From Albula goreensis (Eukaryota > Chordata > Actinopteri > Albuliformes > Albulidae): 64,000 nucleotides of DNA. The position numbers were made by a program, and so were the translations under genes. Shown in pieces: positions 38,474-49,000 of the stretch. The number at the start of each line of letters is the position of its first letter. Positions within the stretch are counted from its first letter, which is position 1. The notes beneath the pieces are model-generated. The model had not been told where the DNA came from and did no database searches. It saw only the letters and a list, made by a program, of their open reading frames with translations. Location: assembly GCA_022829145.1 (NCBI GenBank), contig CM040742.1:44151682-44215681 (forward strand), written 5' to 3'.

Positions 38474-41400
38474 TTATGAGGTCTTGCTGCCCTCTTGGGA
38501 TAAATCGTTATTCTTGTAGCGCTTGAGCGTCACGGAGTCCGAAAGTTCAGAATCGGTTGCGGGAGTGGGAACATGTTCCAGCACCTCAGGCGCAAAAGAG
38601 GAGAACTTCTTCAGGTCTCCTTCAAAAGCTGGGTTGACGTGCTGCTCTGGGTCCCTCAGGTTGTGGGTGTCATACTTCCGGACCCTCAGGGACCCGAGCA
38701 CCGGCATCGGCTCAGGTTTGTTGCAGCAGCCCCTGAGGGGAAAGCCAAAATGGAGAATTGACATCAGTGAAAATTTTCACAAGAGGGAAAACGACTTTGA
38801 ATTCAGTACAGACGTACGCAATCTAAGGCTGTGCAGTGTTAACCAAAGCTCAATGCACCCATTGACTGAGAAGATTTAGCACAGCATCAAGCCTGGACTT
38901 GAACAGCCTAAGGGTGTCTGCCTCCACTACGTGACCTAGCAAGCTGCTCAACATATTGATAACTCCATATGTAACATAGTCCCTGATATGATTGCAAAAC
39001 CAGCTTTGGCTAGTTCCCACCTATGGTACCTGTTCTGACACTAATACTTAACCTGAAACCTTATCACTTTTAACACATATTTAACTCAGTCAACTATCCT
39101 ACCCCCAACATCCCTTTGCCTGCTTTTGTTAAGCAGTGTAATAAATAGGAACAGCAATAGTGTAGGTGGTGTGTTTGTGCAATGTGTGTGTGTGTGCAGT
39201 GTGTTTGTGTATGTGTGTGTGCATGTGAAGTATGTGTGTGTGCATATGCAGTGTGTGTGTGCTGTGTATGTGTATGTGTGTGTGCATATGCAGCGTGTGT
39301 GTGTATATGCAGTGTGTGTGTTTGTGTATGTGCATATGCAGTGTGTGTTTGTGTATGTGCATATGCAGCTTGTGTTTGTGTGTGTGCATATGTAGCGTGT
39401 GTGTTTGTGTGTGTGCATATGCAGCGTGTGTGTGTGTGCATATGTAGCGTGTGTGTGTATATGTAGCGTGCGTGTGTGCATATGCAGCATGTGTGTGTAT
39501 ATGCAGTGTGTGTGTTTGTGTGTGCAGATGCAGCGTGTGGGTGACAGGTTTATAACTCACTTGCATATCAGAAAGATGATCAGCAGCAGGAGCAGCAGAA
39601 ACATGGCCACACTCAGGATGGTCGTGATGACAACCATGGCTGCTGACCTCCCAGCAAAGCTGTCATCGATGGCAGCAGGGGATTTAGCTGTGGAGAGAAG
39701 CGAGCACTTGACTGTCACCGTTAAAAACATGGAGGATGTGTTTGGACTTATGGTGGCATTTTGGCTATATAACTCTTATAACCTTAAAAACTTGATCTTG
39801 ATTGTTGCGTGTTTGTATATGTATTTTTTTAATCAATCAAATATATAACATAAAAAAGGCTCGGTTATTCTGTGAATGTGGGCTCTTACGAGAAATGAGG
39901 GTGATGGGGCTGGACCAGTTGGTTTCCTGAAGAACCGTGCCGTTCGGCATGCTGAGCAGAGCGTACTTAAATCTAAAATCACAAGGAAAGCGGAGTTATA
40001 ATCAGGGACAACATAAGATGTAATATTTCTGAAAAAAAATACTAGGTTCAAATTATGATGTACTGAAATTATAAGAACACTTAAACCCTCAAAAAGGTGA
40101 CCCATGGCCCAAAGCACAGTCCTGGTGCCTCCACTCTCATTGTCAATTTAGATAAGGCTGTCCAATTGCCTAAAGACTGATGAAAACTGTTCATATCGTG
40201 GGCATTTTAAATTGACATGGGTTTGACATACTGAAGAGTACAGACCATTTCTGAAGTGTGTTTGTATTTTTGCTATATGCAGCATAACCCAACAAATATC
40301 AAATTCAGATTTAACCATAAGACAATATCTGAGATTCGTCTGGATATAATATGTATTCAAAGCATATCAAAAGTAGCATTTTTGGATACTGAAGTTGATG
40401 CAAAAATAAATATTTCTATTGTAGACTGAAGATCAACTGTATATGAAATTAACTAATTAATGAACATTTTGAGGGCATGCGTTCTGCAAATATTCCCCAA
40501 AAGCATTCCCTATTCAGAAAAAATAAAGACAATGGCATCTCTGTTTGTAGGGCATGTCGCAGAGCAGGTGGATTCCAACCTGACGGTTGAGCCTGTGGGC
40601 AGAATTCCATTGCAGTTGGGCTCAGAACACTTCCCATCTGATCCCACTCTGAAGTAGGAGAGGTCAGGGACCGTCCTACAGGTGAAGCCATCCGGAGGGC
40701 CGACCTTGGTCAGGTAGTAGTTCTTTGAGGTGGGGCTGGAGAAGGCAGTAGGATATGGTGATTGGCTGAGGATGCTGGAGTTTGTCTTGTCTGCTTCAAA
40801 GTTGCTGATTCCTGTTAATTAAAGAAAATAAAAACATTTGTGAATTAGTAAAGTTCTTTTTAGCTGTGATCAGCACCTCCATAGCTCGCTCTGTCGGTTG
40901 GTTGGTCGGTCAGTGGGTTGGCAAAAATTTCCCTACCCTTTGGCAGCCACAGTTTTCACCCCAGGAGGCTGAATTTGGCATGGAGGTCAAGTGTGTGTGT
41001 GTGTTTCTGTTCATGCAAATTGGCTAAAAGGGGCGAGGCAGTGGGCGTGGCCTGGTAGATCCCCCATTTGATCATTCCCATCATTTAAACCATGTTGGCT
41101 TGTAACTCAAAATGGAGTCAGAAATTTTAGCAACCTTTTAGCAGCCAAGCAACAACCTTTGCTTGGCCTGTGTTCATTTATCTTTCTTAATGAACAATTA
41201 AGCTATGAATTAAATAAATATCTAATATGCAGTGTGTGTGTGTGTGTGTGTGTGTTTGTTTAGATTAATTAATTAATTAATTAATCTAAAATTTGTGCCT
41301 ATCCAATTTGTGCCACATTTGCTGAACAAAGAACACTTACCTGAATCTATTGCAGGAACCAGATATATGTCACATGAATCAGAGGTACAGTTGAGGGATG

Positions 41401-43206
41401 TTATGTTATTAAAGTAGCACATCGGTGGTCTCAGGATAACCGTGTTAGAGGTGACCTTCCCAACAAAGTCAGAAGGGGTGAGGACTGGAACAGAGGTCTC
41501 CGCTGAACCTGAATAAGAGAAATTAAGAGCTGTGGTTTCTGCCATGTAAATGTGGATTCACCTATGCTCCAAGGCTATTCACAAAGCCAGGAGTTCTCAA
41601 ACTCGGGTCTTTGGTGGGCCCTTCTACATCAAATTACATTACATTACAGTGTGGTCCGATTTCCACACTTTCATCAATTTTGACTTAATTGATTCATGCA
41701 TAAATTTTGATAAATTACATAACTGAACATCTTCCTAAATTAGTAATCAGCCATGTTGGAAAAAAAATGAGGAGACCAGTTTACCTGACTGAATAAGCTT
41801 TCCGGGATAGAAATAAGGGAGGCTCTACATGGCATGCTAAGCTGTTTCTGACATCATGTGGGTTTTTAAGAGAATACATCATCACTCAAGCCATTGGAAG
41901 TGTTTATTTAGGAACAAGTAACAGCTCATTACAATTTATGGGCTCCAACCATTGGAACCACTAAGATATGGTTGTTTCAGCCACCTGCAGCATTTGCACC
42001 TGTTGAGTCAGGTGTGCATTGCCCAATTCCAGGATAGGTGTCATGTGTGTGATTTTGGATGGATGTCTTTCAAGTTTGAACAGGTACACAACAGTCAAAC
42101 ACAGCCATATCAGTGAGACGTCAGTGCGTTGCATTGCGACATCGACTCGGCACCGCCCGTCATTCTAAAGGCACAGGAATGAAGATGAAAGGCCTCACCA
42201 TGCCAAAGTGTGGGAGGAATATTTTTCCTTTTCTTTCCCATGACTCATAAAAAAAAAAGGCTAACGCAATGTATCGAATGGCTAAATTACACCATAGGGT
42301 TGACCTGTACCTAGCGTTGCTCAGTGTGGGTGGGGATTTCTGCAGTGGTTTCAGCCTTGTGTAGGCAGCAGAAGATGAATTTTAGTTTTGAGCACAGTGC
42401 TTCAGAGAGAAGTGCTCTGCTTGCCTTGTTGTTTCTCAGTATAATTTGTTGATATCTGAGTCTTGCAAAAATTTGATTTTAGTCTCTCACTTCGCTGCTT
42501 TTGGATTTCAAATCTAACATGGCCTTGTCAATTACATTCACATTACAGCAGGCTTGCCAATTACATATTTTTCAAAACTGATTGACTCAACAATCATGTT
42601 CAGTCTTTCTGAGTGCATATAAGGGTGATTTTGTGTGGGCTTGTTAATATGTGCTTTTTCTGTTATTGTCAATTCTACACAAACAAAAACCAACATATAG
42701 ACCTAGCATTTCCATTTAAGGCATACTTCTAACTTGTCAGTCACCTGATTCAAGACAAGATTTTAATCTCAAAAATTGCCTTTACACAAAACCATCACTT
42801 AAAAATTAACTCAGCAGCACATATTACTGAAAACTGTCTCTGAACAAAACCTTTGGTATAGATTTAACCCAGACGTATCTTTTTAAAGAGAATAACTTTT
42901 TAAAAAGATAACAACTGGTCATGATTGGGGCAAGGCCTTAGTCCCTCATGAAGGTGGATGAATTCCAAAAAATGGCAGGGAATGACGATAGTGAAGTCTG
43001 TGGAAACAGAATGAGACTAACTGCTATATAAATCAGCAAAGTTGTCTCCTGCAAAAAGGTTAAAGTATATTAAATTAAACAGGTGAATATTTACTGAATA
43101 AAAAAATAAAAACAAATAAAATATGAAAGATATACTTACTTTGCCCCACAATGCCCCGGATCAACAGGCCTACCGCCACCGTCACAGTGAGCAGAGTCAT
43201 TCCCAT
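38474..43206 (-). CDS. upk3bl: uroplakin-3-like protein, tandem copy 2
   Basis: Second tandem copy, about 311 aa, same expected role as its neighbours. Exons: 43140-43206, 41341-41508, 40580-40811, 39890-39972, 39561-39687, 38474-38732; phases 1,1,2,1,2. Signal peptide MGMTLLTVTVAVGLLIRGIV. The luminal part has the family Cys (MCYFNN, LNCTSDSCDIY, NCNGILPTGSTVR) and more N-glycosylation sequons than its sisters (NIT, NCT, NSS, NGT, NWS). The ETNWSSPITL segment precedes a single helix (VVITTILSVAMFLLLLLLII). The tail has GCCNKPEP, a juxtamembrane double Cys that could be palmitoylated, and RKYDTHNL, matching copy 3. Exon 3 ends at an unusually weak donor (GTTGGA). This is the most divergent of the three in the transmembrane exon. 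Confidence 0.9.
38733..39560 (-). other. uroplakin copy 2 intron 5
   Basis: About 0.8 kb, of which nearly half is the GT-rich array at 39176-39540. The rest shows nothing recognisable. Confidence 0.8.
39176..39540. repeat. GT-rich minisatellite with GCATATGCAG cores
   Basis: Imperfect array in which GT runs are broken at intervals by GTGCATATGCAG or TATATGCAG cores, ten or more times. Alternating purine/pyrimidine throughout. It ends about 20 bases from the donor of copy 2 exon 5. Cys/Val and His/Thr frames across it are artefacts. Confidence 0.93.
39973..40579 (-). other. uroplakin copy 2 intron 3
   Basis: About 0.6 kb, AT-rich, no element recognised. It begins at the weak GTTGGA donor of exon 3. 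Confidence 0.8.
41231..41256. repeat. (GT)n microsatellite
   Basis: About 12 GT units directly left of the palindrome at 41259-41290. Confidence 0.85.
41259..41290. repeat. perfect 32-bp AT-rich palindrome
   Basis: TTTAGATT, then repeated AATT words, then AATCTAAA; the full 32 bases equal their own reverse complement with no spacer. It lies about 50 bases from the exon 2 donor of copy 2. Confidence 0.9.
41509..43139 (-). other. uroplakin copy 2 intron 1
   Basis: About 1.6 kb. AGTTCTCAAACTCGGGTC near 41592 resembles the end of a fish hAT-type MITE, but no partner end was found. No exon recognised. Confidence 0.75.
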
Positions 43207-43679
43207 CTTCCCTCTTGACGTTACAGATCCCGCTTTGCTAAGTTTCTAGAGAGCCACAGACTCTGGCTGGCTTTCCACAGGTACTACTTCCAGCCCTGAA
43301 ACTGACAGCCTTTAAAAAGCCTCGGATGCCTCCACTCCCATAGCGGTTTGTGAATGCAGAACGCGTAGAATGAAGGGAGCGGCGAGCTGTCACGCCCCCG
43401 TTCCTGGGAACACCCTGAGGGACAATCACAGGTGTATTGCTGCCTGTACACGCACCTGAAGCTGTTTCTGTGGGCATAATCCCCAAACAGCATTCCATCT
43501 CCTACGATAACTGCACCTTTCAGTGCCAGCCAGGCGGTGCGGAAGGCCCACGCCAGCCAGCAAAGGCTCTCCATGCTTTTACTCAGAGAGCAGAAGAAGA
43601 GAAGTGGTGATGTAGGAGTTCACAGAACCAGAACATTCCACCATTTACTCTCTAACTTTCTGAAGAGGATAGCTATGTC

Positions 43680-43842
43680 CAGGGGCATAGCTATAAATTC
43701 TGGGCCCTGTTCACAGGCAGGCTCTGAGGGCCCCTCCACTCTTTATAAAAAAATTTTAAAAATCCCTGATTGTCGTGGGTCCCTTCAAACCCTTGGGCCC
43801 TGTATACTTAGTACCCTTTTTTCCCCTGATGCTACGCCCCTG
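43680..43842. mobile_element. hAT-like MITE with target duplication
   Basis: A 163-bp element with inverted ends CAGGGGCATAGC and GCTACGCCCCTG, flanked by 8-bp duplications GCTATGTC (43672-43679) and GCTCTGTC (43843-43850) with one mismatch. Ends and 8-bp duplication are typical of hAT transposons. No transposase inside. Confidence 0.85.
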
Positions 43843-44179
43843 GCTCTGTCACACCTATAATACATGCATGACTGTTCATCATGGCATGTGCAAAATCACT
43901 TTAGGATGACAAAATACTCCATATCTCTATGTCAGTTTTTCAACTTGGATCATTCTTCAACACAATTTCTAAATTGCAGGATGTGACATACGGCTGAAAA
44001 TGTCAGGATGAATCAAGATGGGCCTTTAATTTCTAATGCAACAATTAGACCTTAACAAGGTGACAATCTAAAGCAACTAAATTTACTCACCTCTGCAAAT
44101 GACTGTTTCCCTTATGAACAAATGAGCAGTGAAAACCATGACCTCAGTAAAATGACATCTGGGCCCACATTAACACAGA

Positions 44180-44400
44180 AATGTAGGAGCGCTGATCTGG
44201 GATAAATTTCAGCTTTTAGCCCATACTGGATAAGGTCAGCAATCCTACTCTAATACACTTTATGAGTACAGGGCCCAGATCAAATGTACGGTTGTACTGA
44301 ACTGATCAAGGATCCGTTTAAGCATCCAGCCGATACTGGGTGAGGTCATGCTCTAAGACACTTGATGAGTACACACCATGATGAAATATGTGGATTTAGG
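44180..44400. repeat. probable old dispersed repeat
   Basis: GTAGGAGCGCTGATCTGGGA, ACACTTTATGAGTACAGGGC and a second related pair (CCGATACTGGGTGAGGTCA) suggest an eroded fish interspersed repeat with internal duplication. Class not determined. Confidence 0.4.
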
Positions 44401-45191
44401 GGCCTGAGAGGTGAAAAGAGGTAAAATGAAACAGTGGAAACAATAAGGGCCTGACATTAAAGCATGACTAAGAGCCGGGCTAACAGGCACAGTGCCTCAG
44501 CACCTCTCGAGGAATGCAGGGACAATCAGTTAACCTGGCAAGCCGTCTGTTTGGATAGCGAATAACAAGTAAGACTTCTAGAGCCAGCCATTCATAATCT
44601 AACGTGGCACATACATACATAAATACACAATGCAGCCTTCATTTTGCAGTACTGTAGCAGTGACGTACATGATTGCACTGCTTCACGCTTTTTACATTTT
44701 ACATTTTGGAAATGAATGTAAGGTTAAGTAGGGAGTATTTGTAAAAAGCAGTAAAAACTGCTGATACTGTGCTGCACTGCAATTACAATATGGCACATAT
44801 TAGACTTAAGATTCAGACTTTTATTATTTTGGCACATGCAACTCTTTTCATTTGGCATACCATTAAACTGGGTCAGCTTTTCATTTCCATGCGTTTCAGC
44901 TTCCAACTCCATTACCCATCAGTGCCCAGTGCGAATCCGTGTTCCAACACCCACCCATCAAAGAGGCTCAAAGCCATAGTTCCCAGACCTGATCGGAAAC
45001 TTCTTTTAGAAATGAGTCTGAATGAACTCTAATCCTATTTGTACACATGAGCTCAGACTGTATACAGAAAAAAAAACAGCATAACCAGTTCAGACCGATA
45101 GAGAGATAGAAGCGTATGTACCGGAGCAACTGGTTCCCTCCAGGGATGAAAGAAGATGAATTAATACACTGAAGGGATTCCAACAGAGGGC

Positions 45192-45197
45192 TTTATT
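45192..45197 (-). terminator. poly(A) signal, uroplakin copy 3
   Basis: The first AATAAA I found downstream of the copy 3 stop, about 0.85 kb away on the minus strand (context CTGAAATAAAGCCC). Confidence 0.4.
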
Positions 45198-46042
45198 TCA
45201 GTTCCATGGCCTGCATACCATCACACAAAGCATTCACTCTCTGTCTAAACCCTGCTACATCAGCATTGTCATTCACAATGAGACACTTGATCTTGATAAT
45301 ATTTTTGATAAGGTGCCGTTTCATGGACCACTACGCTAACAAAAAACAAACAGATATTCATTGGTACTTTGTGTAACATTTCAAAGCATACAATGAATAT
45401 AACTAACATAATTTAGATTACACATATAGATTTCTACATTTTAAACAATCAACACATAAGAAATATAGTCTATGAAAAATGATGTAATAAAGTCTAGGAT
45501 CCAGGATAAAATAAAACACAACTTTGAAATGAATGATTATAGAACTTCTGGCAAGCCATTCCAGAATGGAGTTTCCTGTACAATGGAGGCAGCCTGCCAG
45601 AAGAGAGATCCACAATCCACTAAAATTCATGTCAACCAGAGATATTGCAGCAATATTTCAAGCACATATATTTTAAAAGAGCTTTTCTATGTATGTACTT
45701 CATATGTGATATGTGTTTCTTGTCCTTTTTCACTTCAGTCAAAATCATATTAAATGAATATTGTTACACAAAAACAGAAATATTTCCCTCTAAAATAGAC
45801 ATAATGCATTAGTTGCGATCATTGGGGAAGAGGAATGGGTTGTTTTGCAGATTTGTACCAAGGTAAAAACCATACAAAAAAAAGGTGGGCAACTCGACAG
45901 CAGAGATGGAGCACATGCATGCATGTTAGAGATGCCTATCCCAGGAGGCAGCCAGAGACAAAGCCACTGCTGGACATTGAGTCACATGACGACTGACATC
46001 GACTTTGAGCCTCACTCTCCATAGGAGAATCGTCAGAGCCGC

Positions 46043-49000
46043 TCATATCCGCACGTTGCTGTAGTATTCTGAATTGTTCAGGTTGTGCGTGTTGTATCTC
46101 CTGATCCCTTGTACGTGGTTGAGGTGGGGCTGTTCCGGGTTATCGGCTTGTCCTCCGGGGAAATCAGACCTGCCAATAAAATCAGAGTTGCCCTGTTGAG
46201 AAGTGCTACCTTTCATTGCCTGGGTCATCTTGGCCACAAATTCAAATAGGTCAATTCACATACATTAAGGCGGTTACAGTGACCTCACCCTCCTGAGTCA
46301 GAGTCACTCTATTGCCCTGGACTGGCCTTTTGAGGGCCATTCTTTCTCAGAGCTGGTGACAGCAAACATTTATTTGTTTATGCTCCACCCCCCACCCTTT
46401 TTCTCCCAATTTGGAAGGCCCAGTCCTATTCATGAGCCAAACTCAATACTGCAACCTCTGCCGTTGCTGCGGGAAAGTGCAGACAAGCATGCCCTCCTCT
46501 CTGAAAACAATGATGTCAGCTGTTGCTTTTTCCCGCACCTCATAGCCCTCAGGTTTAGCTTGTACACTGGAGTCAGAGGGAAGCTCTTCATGAACCGTCA
46601 TGCAGGCTGACTGCGCAGGTACATGAGCGACCAGAGGAGGTCACTGTAGAGCAATGGGACGTTGACATTTCTTCTCACTAACTCCTATAAGCCAAGCCAC
46701 CAACGGCACTGTTACAGTCCAGATTTAAGACCGGACGAGAGAGGCCCATTCACACATTGGAGCAGTGCCTTAACAGGATGCAGACCTTGGGGCCCATCCA
46801 TACACTGGAACAGGGCCTTAACAGGATGCAGACTGTGGGGCCCATCCACACACTGGAACAGTGCCTTAATGGGATCAGCCACCCAGCAGCCAAACTTATT
46901 CTCATGCTTTTGGAATGCAAATCACTGGAAGTGACTGTTGTCTGATTCTCTGTTTTGCTGGCGCCAGCCAGAAGCAGATGGGCTTTCCCCCTGAGCCAGG
47001 TACTGCTCACAGTGTCTTCCTTTTAGCCAAAGGGGTTTGCCTTGCCCTGTCTCACAAGACTGGCTCTGCAGAGGGATTCTGTGCGAAGCTGCTATGTGCT
47101 AATGTCCCTTGTAGAAAGAACCAAAACTAATATACAATGGAAATGAACTGAATTCTCATATATGGTTTAGTCAGCATAAAGAGGATTGTGGGATTGATGA
47201 GAATAAAGGATGCGCATAAGCTGGTCCTCCACACACATACATGTAACACCATTTGGCTGGATTCATAGTCATTTTGTCAGTTATATTTTGCAATTTATTT
47301 TTTTAAGTTTCATGATTTTTTTTTCTCATTCTGCCTACACAGTGATACTCTGGAAAATGGAAATAAGGGAAGCAAATGTACCCATGCGCATTTGCACTAT
47401 TTCAGAAAATATTTATTAATAATGTAATAGAGAATACTCTCAATAGACTTCATAATTTGTATTGCCTTATTAGTGCAAGCATATTATTTTACTTGAAGTT
47501 ATTTTATTGAGTGTTAGAAAAACTAATTATCCTTGCTCTAGTTTGAGCAATTATGTTTAAATAGATGTGTGGGTAAATTCTAAAACCACAGTGCTAAAAT
47601 GATGTGGATTTGTGTTAAATGCTACAACAACCCATATAGACAGTGTGTATCCCTCAGGCCTGTTTCTCAGACCTCCTTCCATGGTTGTGTCAGATCGGTG
47701 TGAAAGCCCTGAAAGCTACAGGATGCGATAGGAATCACATCCTGTTAATCAAGTGATATATCAAACCAGTGGTGTCGTTTTCTGAGGGGATACTGCTACA
47801 TCAGCTCAAGGTCAAGGGTTGACCTGTTTCTTTTAAATAGCCTCTGTGACAGGGCACATGCTAATCTAGGCTAGTGGCTGCTGGCTAACCTTTTGTAACA
47901 GGGCACATGCTAATCTAGGCTAGTGGCTGCTGGCTAACCCTTTGTAACAGGTCACATGCTAATCTCAGCTAGTAGCTGCTGGCTTAGCCTTTGCAACCGG
48001 ATGTGTGCTTATTTTTGCTAGTGTCTGCTGGCTAACCCCAGGAACCAGCCATAGATATATTAGAGGTCCAACACAGAGATAAATGTGTCTGCAGTGCTAG
48101 CCAACCTAAAACAGTGAACCTTATATCTTCCTGTCACTGCCTGAAGCAATGAAGCAAGAAAAAGGCCTGTTAAAATTCATATTTGTTTGACTGCTGTTTA
48201 TACACAATGATGGGACTGAGGTACAATGAAACTGAAAATGGGACAACATATGCTGTCAGTCAGATCATAGTGATTTGCAGATAACATAAATATTTTTAAT
48301 TGTTTCAAATCAGCCAGTGAGTTGCACTATCATGACACAACACTGTTCGACTTGGAGGATGGTCTTTGATAGTAAACCAGTGGTCATTAAGTATATCTGC
48401 CTGGTAACAATGGTGTAGATGACATTCTAATATGAAGCAGCTGTTCAGAGGCAAAAATTCTCTGTAATTAAATGATAAAAGTGTAAATGGGCAACATTTT
48501 CTGGGCCAACCAAACCAACCCTCAGAAATCTGAAGGCACCAATAAGCTTCCAGGCAGCCTAAGCCAAAAATACATCAATGCATGTGTTTTGCAGATGGTC
48601 TGTCTTGAGGGGGAGACTAATTTAAGCCTCACAGCCTGGTCACTCACCAGTCCAGCAGCAGCAAGGCCGCAAGCAGCACCACCAGCACGGCCATACAGCA
48701 GGACAGCAGCACGGTGATGACCACCATCGACCCGGAGCGTTTCCATGACGACTCAACAATGGAGGAACTGGACTTGGCTTTAGGGAATAGACACAGAGAC
48801 ACCCCCACCTTCAAACAAGCCTTTAACTGGGTACATTACCTTCCACCCTAAACCACTCTGATTGTTTTCTCAATGTAGTAAACCCTCACCTTAAATTAAC
48901 TTAAGGGGACCAGAAGTGTGGAAGATACATGAAAGTTCAGATGAAACAGTGAAAATTTAAATAAGCGTGACAATTTCAAAATGTGAATAAGCAAAATGAA

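Larger units (their letters stand above)
40812..41340 (-). other. uroplakin copy 2 intron 2
   Basis: About 0.5 kb. Holds a short GT microsatellite and a perfect AT-rich palindrome near the exon 2 donor. Confidence 0.85.
43207..45191. other. intergenic, uroplakin copy 2 to copy 3
   Basis: Contains the promoter side of copy 2, an hAT-like MITE at 43680-43842 and a probable old dispersed repeat at about 44180-44400. No gene recognised. Confidence 0.7.
46170..48647 (-). other. uroplakin copy 3 intron 5
   Basis: About 2.5 kb. Holds an old SINE-like repeat, a 48-bp tandem repeat and a 49-bp tandem repeat. No exon recognised. Confidence 0.8.

Noticed and set aside
39086-39566. His/Thr-rich and Cys/Val-rich frames
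   Set aside because: Translation of the GT/CA array in several frames; no domain or splice support.
43238-43574. Minus-strand frames of 86 and 96 codons just upstream of uroplakin copy 2
   Set aside because: Overlapping frames with no homology or splice signals; probably promoter or 5' UTR DNA of copy 2.
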